A stretch of DNA of 64,000 bases from assembly GCA_028867035.1 (NCBI GenBank), contig JAGWHB010000001.1:62001-126000 (forward strand), in the 5' to 3' direction. This document shows, piece after piece, positions 58,815 through 64,000 of the stretch. The notes below the pieces were generated by a model. The model made no database searches. It was not told the DNA's origin and saw only the letters and a program-made list of their open reading frames with translations. Within the stretch, counting starts at the first letter, position 1, and each line of letters begins with the position of its first letter. Both the position numbers and the translations under genes were made by a program. This DNA comes from Nitrososphaerota archaeon. GTDB lineage: Archaea; Thermoproteota; Nitrososphaeria; Nitrososphaerales; Gagatemarchaeaceae.

Positions 58815-60200
58815 ATGAGACTGCCGTTCAGGAGGTCCCTCGCCCCACGTCTAGAGGAACAAAGGGACCAATCAGGGAGTCCGGGTTCCCTTTCGCTCTC
58901 ATTCAAGCAATTCCTTCTGTGGGTCGGGCCCGCGCTGATGGTGTCCATAGCGTACATGGATCCTGGCAACTACGGCACAGACCTCGCGGCAGGAGCGGGC
59001 TACACGTACGCACTCCTTTGGGCCGGTTGGCTTGCTTCCGGAATGGCGATGCTGCTCCAGTACCTCTCTGGTAAGCTCGGGATAGCGTCGGGGTACCACC
59101 TGGCGGAGCTTGTCAAGGGGTCATTCGGTGGAAAGAAGCGGTATACGATTCCTTACTGGCTGGCGGCAGAAGCCGCGGCTGCAGCCACAGACCTTGCCGA
59201 GTATCTGGGGACAGTACTCGGGCTGAACATATTATTCGGGATCCCTCTCATCTACTGCGCCGTATTCGGTGCGCTTGACGTCATCATATTGCTGACCATG
59301 ATGACGAGGAGGTTCCACCTGATAGAGCAGTACTTCGCGATCCTCATCAGCATCTTGGTGATAGGCATATTCTACGACCTGCTTGTCATAGGGCACTTTG
59401 ACCTTGCGCAGGTTGCCTATGGTTCTGTCGTCCCACAGGCTCCCGACAGCACCGCTCTGTTCATTGCAGTCGGAATGATCGGAGCCACTGTGATGCCTCA
59501 TGCCCTGTTCGTCCACTCCTGGCTTTCGAAAAACAAGATGGATCTCCTTGGCACGCCGGTCAATGGAGCGAAGGCCCCTTCGATCAAAGACATGCCAAAT
59601 AAGACCGATGAGATTCACCATACCTACACTAGAGAACAAAAACATAGGACGAATAGGCTCCATCGCAATGAAACCATCATCGCCCTTACTATAGCGGGGG
59701 TTGTCAACGCGGGGATACTCCTCGTCGCCATACCCCTGTACCAGGGAAATGGGGTGAACGTCAGCCTGACGGTCCAGACCTTTGTCGCCGGGATGAGCCA
59801 GATCTATGGGCCAGCCATCGGCGTCCTCTTCGCCCTCACCCTGCTTGCGTCCGGACTGTCGTCGTCTGCGCTGGGCACCATAGCGGGCCAGGTCATAATG
59901 GAGGGGTTGATCGGAAAACGCCTGAACATTTGGATAAGGAGGATAATCACCAGAGCGGTCAACGTCTTCCCCACGACCATAGCCATCCTGTTGGGACTCA
60001 GTCCCCTGGTCTTGCTGATCTACAGCCAGGTCATTCTGAGCCTGATGATCCCCCTGCCGATGATCCCCCTTGTGTACTACACTTCGAAGGAGAAATTCAT
60101 GGGAGAACTGGTCAACGGAAAGTTCACGATCGCCCTGGCCCTGGTGACCGTAGCGATGATACTTTCCTTCAACGGCTTGCTGCTGACGACAATTGTCTAG
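58815..60200 (+). CDS. mntH: NRAMP-family manganese/iron transporter
   Basis: A 461-residue proton-coupled divalent metal transporter with about 11 membrane helices. Family hallmarks: MDPGNYGTD (helix 1, Asp-Pro-Gly-Asn) and MIGATVMPHALFVHSW (helix 6, Met-Pro-His). A longer-than-usual basic loop with HHTYTREQKHRTNRLHRNE lies between helices 6 and 7. Controlled by the divergent MntR-like regulator through the operator just upstream. Ends 4 bp inside the convergent phosphoribosyltransferase gene. Confidence 0.95.
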   Translation: MRLPFRRSLAPRLEEQRDQSGSPGSLSLSFKQFLLWVGPALMVSIAYMDPGNYGTDLAAGAGYTYALLWAGWLASGMAMLLQYLSGKLGIASGYHLAELVKGSFGGKKRYTIPYWLAAEAAAAATDLAEYLGTVLGLNILFGIPLIYCAVFGALDVIILLTMMTRRFHLIEQYFAILISILVIGIFYDLLVIGHFDLAQVAYGSVVPQAPDSTALFIAVGMIGATVMPHALFVHSWLSKNKMDLLGTPVNGAKAPSIKDMPNKTDEIHHTYTREQKHRTNRLHRNETIIALTIAGVVNAGILLVAIPLYQGNGVNVSLTVQTFVAGMSQIYGPAIGVLFALTLLASGLSSSALGTIAGQVIMEGLIGKRLNIWIRRIITRAVNVFPTTIAILLGLSPLVLLIYSQVILSLMIPLPMIPLVYYTSKEKFMGELVNGKFTIALALVTVAMILSFNGLLLTTIV

Positions 60201-60715
60201 GCGGCAGGTGAAGGCGTTTCCTTGCCCCCTTCCATCGCGGCCCTCTGCCGGCCAACCTCCCCCAGCTCGAAGGGAAAGACTACCCACTCGCTGACGGTCT
60301 CCAAGAAGTAGTCGGGCTCTGTCTTGCTCCAGGGCTTCCTGAACATCACAGCGGTCTGAAGCGTCTTTGGTTTCTGGTCTCCCAGATACCGCTTCAGGAA
60401 CGCCAACGTATCGCCCTGGTCCACGAGGTCGTCCACCAACAGGACGTCCTTCCCCTCGACACCTTCGACCAGGGTCGACAGGATTCTTGGCGCAGTCCGC
60501 TTCCCGATGTCGTTGTATGATTTCACGTTGACGAAGTCTATCTTGACGTCCAGGTGGTCCGAGACGACCATGGCCACGGGGATGCCACCCCGCGCTATGC
60601 CCACCACAAGGTCGTAGTGCCTGCCCGCTGCCCTTACCTTTTCAGCCAGGGCCTCAGCCAAGTTCCCGTACTCCGACCAGCTGATGTATCTGAAGTTGGG
60701 CATCCGAACCGCCAT
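60197..60715 (-). CDS. Phosphoribosyltransferase (purine/xanthine type)
   Basis: A PRT of about 172 residues. PRPP-binding loop VLLVDDLVDQGDTL, GIARGGIPVAMVVSDHL near the N-terminus and KSYNDIGKR match hypoxanthine/xanthine phosphoribosyltransferases of archaea, which salvage purine bases. ATG at 60715 or 60703; longer in-frame starts run into tRNA-Val and are rejected. A hydrolase-like partner is not seen nearby. Confidence 0.82.
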   Translation of the reverse strand: MAVRMPNFRYISWSEYGNLAEALAEKVRAAGRHYDLVVGIARGGIPVAMVVSDHLDVKIDFVNVKSYNDIGKRTAPRILSTLVEGVEGKDVLLVDDLVDQGDTLAFLKRYLGDQKPKTLQTAVMFRKPWSKTEPDYFLETVSEWVVFPFELGEVGRQRAAMEGGKETPSPAA

Positions 60716-60770
60716 TCGGCTGAACGTAGATAACTCTTCGACGGCGAGTTGAGGGGAAGGTGCAAAGATG

Positions 60771-60878
60771 TGGGCCGGGGCGGATTCGGACCGCCGACCT
60801 TGGCGCGCCGCGACGTTTCGCCGTGTAAGGGCTTGGCGGGATTGACCTGACGTCCTAACCATGCTAGACGACCGGCCC
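60771..60878 (-). tRNA. tRNA-Val(TAC) with two introns
   Basis: Acceptor GGGCCGG/CCGGCCC with A73; D arm GTCT/GGAC; T arm GGCGG-TCCGAAT-CCGCC. The anticodon arm TCGCC-CTTACAC-GGCGA (anticodon TAC) forms only after removing about 16 nt between positions 28 and 29 and about 17 nt after position 43. Both are non-canonical sites. Mature stem is fully paired, supporting these junctions. No CCA encoded. Confidence 0.85.
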
Positions 60879-60961
60879 GAACCCTCGCGCTGATTACACG
60901 TAATAAGCGTTGGAGCGGCCGAAAGACGAATCAGATTTAACATGGCGTCGGCGCCGGATGG

Positions 60962-62248
60962 TTGGGAAGCTTGCCAAGGGTTCCTGGAACGATAATCGCA
61001 GTCAAGGCCCGGCAGGTTCTTGATTCTCGCGGCAACCCGACCGTCGAAGCCGAGGTATTGACGACCTCTTCTGTCGGCCGGGCCAGCGTCCCTTCAGGCG
61101 CTTCGACGGGGACGCACGAAGCCGTCGAGCTCAGGGACGGGGACGAGAAGAGGTTTCATGGCAAGGGAGTCCTGAAGGCGGTCCATAACGTCAACGAGAA
61201 GATCGGTCCCAGACTCAAGGGCCTGGACTCCGGCGACCAACAAAAGATAGACAGGCTGATGATCGGGCTTGACGGAACGGCGAACAAAGGGAAAATTGGA
61301 GCGAATGCGATCCTGGCCGTCTCGATGGCCAGCGCGAGGGCGGCGGCAAACTCGGAGCCGAAGAGTCTTTTCAGCCATCTAAGGGAGGCAAGGAACTACA
61401 CTCTGCCTGTACCGATGATGAACGTGATAAACGGGGGGGAGCATGCGGGCAACGAGCTCGCGATCCAGGAGTTCCTCATCGAGCCGGTCGGGGCAAAGTC
61501 TTGCACTGAGGCCATCAGGATGGGGTCCGAGGTGTATCAGTCTCTGAAATCTGTGCTCATATCGAAGTATGGACGCAGCGCCATCAATGTAGGGGACGAG
61601 GGCGGGTTCGCGCCCCCTCTACGGATGACGCGGGACGCACTGAGTGCCTTGGCCGAGGCCATACACAAATCAGGGCACGGTGGGAAGGTCAGGATGGGCG
61701 TCGACGCGGCTGCGTCCACGTTCTACGATGAGAAGAGCGAGCACTACAGGATAGACGGGAAGGAGCTGAAATCCGACCGTTTGGAAGACTACTACGTCTC
61801 GCTGAAGGACGAGTACGACCTGCTGACGATAGAAGACCCCTTCCACGAGGAGGCGTTCGACGCCTTCGCCTCTTTGACGAAGAGGGTGGGCCGGGGGACG
61901 CAGGTGATCGGGGACGACATCTATGTGACCAATGTGAAGAGGATGAGAAAGGGCATCGAGAAAGAGGCGACCAACGCGGTCCTGATCAAGCTGAACCAGA
62001 TCGGGACGGTGTCTGAGACCGAAGAGGCGATAGAACTGGCCCAGAAGGCGAAATGGAGCGTCGCGGTATCACATCGGTCGGGGGAGACTGAGGACCCTTT
62101 CATCGCCCACCTAGCCACGGCATTCGCGTCAGAGTTCATCAAGACCGGAGCACCGGCGAGGGGGGAGAGGGTCGCGAAGTACAATGAACTGCTAAGGATC
62201 GAGGAGGAGTTGGGCTCGAAGGCCTTGTACGCCGGAAGGAAGTTCTAG
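60962..62248 (+). CDS. eno: Enolase
   Basis: A 428-residue enolase (2-phosphoglycerate to phosphoenolpyruvate). DSRGNPTVEAEV, GASTGTHEAVELRDGD, MMNVINGGEHAGNELAIQEF, DEGGFAPPL, DPFHEE, IGDDI, the catalytic Lys in LIKLNQIGTVSE and SHRSGETED are present. Start is TTG at 60962 or 60971. It lies between two tRNA genes on the other strand. Confidence 0.97.
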   Translation: MGSLPRVPGTIIAVKARQVLDSRGNPTVEAEVLTTSSVGRASVPSGASTGTHEAVELRDGDEKRFHGKGVLKAVHNVNEKIGPRLKGLDSGDQQKIDRLMIGLDGTANKGKIGANAILAVSMASARAAANSEPKSLFSHLREARNYTLPVPMMNVINGGEHAGNELAIQEFLIEPVGAKSCTEAIRMGSEVYQSLKSVLISKYGRSAINVGDEGGFAPPLRMTRDALSALAEAIHKSGHGGKVRMGVDAAASTFYDEKSEHYRIDGKELKSDRLEDYYVSLKDEYDLLTIEDPFHEEAFDAFASLTKRVGRGTQVIGDDIYVTNVKRMRKGIEKEATNAVLIKLNQIGTVSETEEAIELAQKAKWSVAVSHRSGETEDPFIAHLATAFASEFIKTGAPARGERVAKYNELLRIEEELGSKALYAGRKF

Positions 62249-62263
62249 GATTTCGAAGGAGAG

Positions 62264-62379
62264 CGCAGGGGGTGGGATTCGGACCCACGAGTCCCGTTAG
62301 AGACACAGGCTTAGCAAGCTTGCGCCCACGCGGCTGCGCCTTACCAGGCTCCCCGTCAAGGACTCTAGGCTACCCCTGC
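62264..62379 (-). tRNA. tRNA-Ser(GCT) with two introns, one in the D arm
   Basis: The 5' acceptor GCAGGGG-TA-GCC (62379 on) pairs with 3' CCCCTGC, G73. A 21-nt segment directly after GCC repeats GGGGAGCC-like sequence and must be removed to give D arm GCC-TGGTAA-GGC. A further 14 nt in the anticodon stem between positions 29 and 30 are removed to give CAGGC-TTGCTAA-GCCTG (anticodon GCT). The long variable arm GTCTC-TAAC-GGGAC identifies Ser. Mature length is 81 nt, consistent with a class II tRNA. Confidence 0.86.
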
Positions 62380-62412
62380 GCGAGTGCCAAGCCGATTTCT
62401 GCCCGATAAAAA

Positions 62413-62742
62413 CGTGAGCGGCGGCGGCTCCTCCGGAGTTCACCATCACTCTCCGCTCCCATCTCGTCGGACGGGGAATCCCCCACGTAGACGAGGCAGC
62501 GTGGTCACGTCGCCATAGGGCTGCTCCCTCCCGGACCTCGCCCGTTTCGGCAATGAAGAGTCAGGCCCTCTCCTTCGAGAGGGCTGCCCCTCGTGACCGC
62601 CCACCTCGGCGTGAGTTCGTCTTCCCTGCCCGGCGCGGGTGACGAGGAAGATGGCTTTACCCGAAGGTTACTGGCCGCTGCGTGAAGCCGGTTTCAGCAT
62701 TTCTGGAAGACGGCTACCCTTCCGGCCCTACCCACCGCCAAC
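62413..62742 (-). ncRNA. Archaeal signal recognition particle (7S) RNA
   Basis: Helix 8 contains the near-universal core AGGTCCGGGAGGGAGCAGCC (minus strand, about 62536-62517), the Ffh/SRP54-binding site with a GGGA tetraloop. Just upstream, CCCTCTC-GAAG-GAGAGGG is helix 6 with the GNAR tetraloop that binds SRP19. Helix 5 pairings (GGTCACG/CGTGACC, CTCGTC/GACGAG) and helix 1 (GGCGGTGG near 62738 with CCGCCGCC near 62425) close the molecule. A TATA-like CTTTATC precedes it and a T-rich stretch (CGTTTTTATC) follows it. Ends are approximate. Confidence 0.9.
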
Positions 62743-62881
62743 TTTTCGGATAAAGCATGTTCCTTTAAGGTTAACCATCAGACATTCGGGTGGAAAGGCA
62801 GGACAGTTTCACACTGCTCCCCTTCGGAATGATTCGTGCGCGGATGGTCAGTTAAGTGCAAAGGAAGGACGATACCCCATC

Positions 62882-63574
62882 ATGGGCGAAGTTCGTCCTG
62901 ACACAGCAACAGCTCGAGAAGGGTATACCAGTTGGACAGCAATCGCTGGTTTCTTCGACGGCGACGGGAGTGTAGACGTCGATGCTCGCGAGTACACATT
63001 ACATTGGGTACTCTCCTTCTCGGATAATTGGCTCGGACAAATTCAACAAATTCGAGAATTCTTGGCCGGCCACGGCATCAGAGTCGGAAAACCAAGGAGG
63101 GTTGGAATCGGTGGTTGGACATGCGAAGTCAAAGAGATTTCGTCTCTAAAGACCATGGCCATGGAGATGCTCCGAAGCGGCGGCATCTACAAGAAGAAGC
63201 GGGAACTACAGTTGCTGGTCGATTACTACTCAGACAAGGTTAGTGGGACCGAAGTTCTCGAGGCTTTCAACTCGGAGGCTCGGCTTAGAATCCGAGTGGG
63301 CAAGATTCGAAGTACCGACATGCCATACACTCACTCTGAAGGTTTGGAGCGAGCCCGATATGCCTCTAGGTTTGAAAGAAGAGGGCTCAACGCAACTGAG
63401 ACCCAGAATCTGATTAACGAGTACCTAACAAAGGGCGTAACGGGTAAATCGCTTGCTCGGAAGTATGATATTTCAGAAGCCACAGTTTCGAGATTACTCA
63501 AGAGGTCAGGCGTTGACAGGAAGTCTAAGGTAGAGGTTCCAGCTCGATTATCAGACCTGGCCAGAAAAGGGTGA
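62882..63574 (+). CDS. Free-standing LAGLIDADG homing endonuclease with HTH tail
   Basis: A 230-residue protein. One LAGLIDADG motif, WTAIAGFFDGDGSVDV (about residues 17-32), heads an endonuclease domain that continues to about residue 120. The C-terminal part contains a helix-turn-helix, GVTGKSLARKYDISEATVSRLLKRSGV (about 190-216). A single motif implies homodimer action. ATG 62882 is chosen; longer in-frame sequence would run into the SRP RNA gene. It lies between the SRP RNA and a tRNA-thiolation gene, overlapping the latter's 3' end by 24 bp. Composition is more AT-rich than the surroundings. Confidence 0.82.
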   Translation: MGEVRPDTATAREGYTSWTAIAGFFDGDGSVDVDAREYTLHWVLSFSDNWLGQIQQIREFLAGHGIRVGKPRRVGIGGWTCEVKEISSLKTMAMEMLRSGGIYKKKRELQLLVDYYSDKVSGTEVLEAFNSEARLRIRVGKIRSTDMPYTHSEGLERARYASRFERRGLNATETQNLINEYLTKGVTGKSLARKYDISEATVSRLLKRSGVDRKSKVEVPARLSDLARKG

Positions 63575-64000
63575 AGTATTCGGGGTCTTCACGTGCTCCT
63601 CTACAATGGCCTTCATCCTGCAGACGTTGCAGAGGCCGCTTGAGGACGGCTTCCCGCACCTCGAGCATGGGACCGACCCCTTCTCGGAAGAATGGGCGTA
63701 CCTGGAGATCACGTCGAGGCTGGAGCTGAGGAGGACGTTCTTGATGCCAGGGTGGTTCGCCTCCATCATGTTGAGGTAGTCTCTTACCTCGCTCCTGAGG
63801 CCTTCGTGCATGTAGGGGCAGCTCACGCTCTGGAAGGGGACTCCAGTCTGGTAGGCATAGAGCGCGATTTCCTCTTCGTATATCTCCATGAACGGCTTCA
63901 CCCGACGGACGGGGAACGTGTCATCGGAGTATGACGGGTCCATCCAGCCGAGGCGGGCGACGTCCCCGTGCATCAGGTTCATCATGAAAGTCTGAATGTA
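63551..64000 (-). CDS. tRNA-thiolation ATPase, TtuA/Ncs6 family, C-terminal part (cut by window end)
   Basis: The reading frame is open to the window edge, with YIQTFMMNLMHGDVARLGWMDP near the start of the visible part, as in the PP-loop ATPases that thiolate tRNA U54 or wobble U34. VPFQSVSCPYMHEGLRSEVRDYLNMME and a C-terminal zinc finger CSRCGKPSSSGLCNVC follow. The ATP-binding N-terminal half is outside the window. Overlaps the convergent homing endonuclease gene by 24 bp. Confidence 0.82.
   Translation of the reverse strand, partial: YIQTFMMNLMHGDVARLGWMDPSYSDDTFPVRRVKPFMEIYEEEIALYAYQTGVPFQSVSCPYMHEGLRSEVRDYLNMMEANHPGIKNVLLSSSLDVISRYAHSSEKGSVPCSRCGKPSSSGLCNVCRMKAIVEEHVKTPNTSPFSGQV

Noticed and set aside
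62413..62742. RNase P RNA as an alternative identity
   Set aside because: The SRP helix 8 core and GNAR helix 6 match exactly; conserved RNase P elements are not seen.
62639..62881. In-frame extension of the homing endonuclease upstream of 62882
   Set aside because: It runs through the 5' part of the SRP RNA gene on the other strand and encodes no recognisable sequence; the ATG at 62882 is better.
1..64000. CRISPR array
   Set aside because: No set of regularly spaced direct repeats and no cas genes were seen anywhere in the window.

Overview
This window comes from an archaeal chromosome. The evidence is a ribosomal protein run in archaeal order (uL3-uL4-uL23-uL2-uS19, minus strand) beside a SPOUT RNA methyltransferase, an archaeal SRP RNA, TATA-box promoters with many leaderless ATG/GTG/TTG starts, Lhr helicases and four tRNA genes that all contain introns (seven in total, mostly at non-canonical positions). 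The intron-rich tRNAs and fairly high GC suggest a TACK archaeon, possibly related to Thaumarchaeota, Aigarchaeota or Bathyarchaeota; the exact lineage cannot be fixed from the sequence. Lipoylated 2-oxoacid dehydrogenase and histidine-degradation genes suggest heterotrophy.

Layout. 1-9.7 kb is core: histidine ammonia-lyase (cut by the window edge) divergent from a formimidoylglutamase-like ureohydrolase; the ribosomal protein operon, led by a LAGLIDADG-like reading frame with a disrupted start; a SPOUT methyltransferase; an MFS transporter; and a DtxR-type regulator overlapping a putative nickel/cobalt transporter. At 9.79 kb lies tRNA-Gly(GCC), followed at once by a tyrosine recombinase. 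From there to about 36.86 kb is a roughly 27-kb accessory island: DUF3800, winged-helix regulators with palindromic operators, a three-gene operon ending in a HerA/FtsK-like ATPase with a nuclease-like tail, a HipA-like kinase/DUF3037 pair, a Ser/Thr kinase divergent from a frameshifted PP2C phosphatase, HEPN-like proteins, two paralogous DUF4436-like membrane proteins, and many small membrane or zinc-ribbon proteins. A 12-bp copy of the tRNA-Gly 3' end at 36851-36862 marks the likely right attachment site.

36.8-46.4 kb is a minus-strand cluster for a complete 2-oxoacid dehydrogenase complex with its own lipoylation enzymes (regulator, lipA, fused E1, E2, E3, lipB, then an aldehyde dehydrogenase). 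46.6-57.2 kb is a DNA-maintenance neighbourhood: two Lhr-type helicases flank a minus-strand three-gene operon that I read as a compact Smc5/6-like complex (SMC ATPase, kleisin, Nse3/MAGE-like KITE protein), followed by an uncharacterised protein and a metallophosphoesterase. This operon is the most interesting find in the window. 57.2-64 kb holds thioredoxin, a Nudix hydrolase, an MntR-like regulator divergent from an NRAMP transporter with a clear operator, a phosphoribosyltransferase, tRNA-Val, enolase, tRNA-Ser, SRP RNA, a free-standing LAGLIDADG endonuclease and the 3' part of a tRNA-thiolation ATPase.

All calls were made by eye from motifs. No database search was possible.
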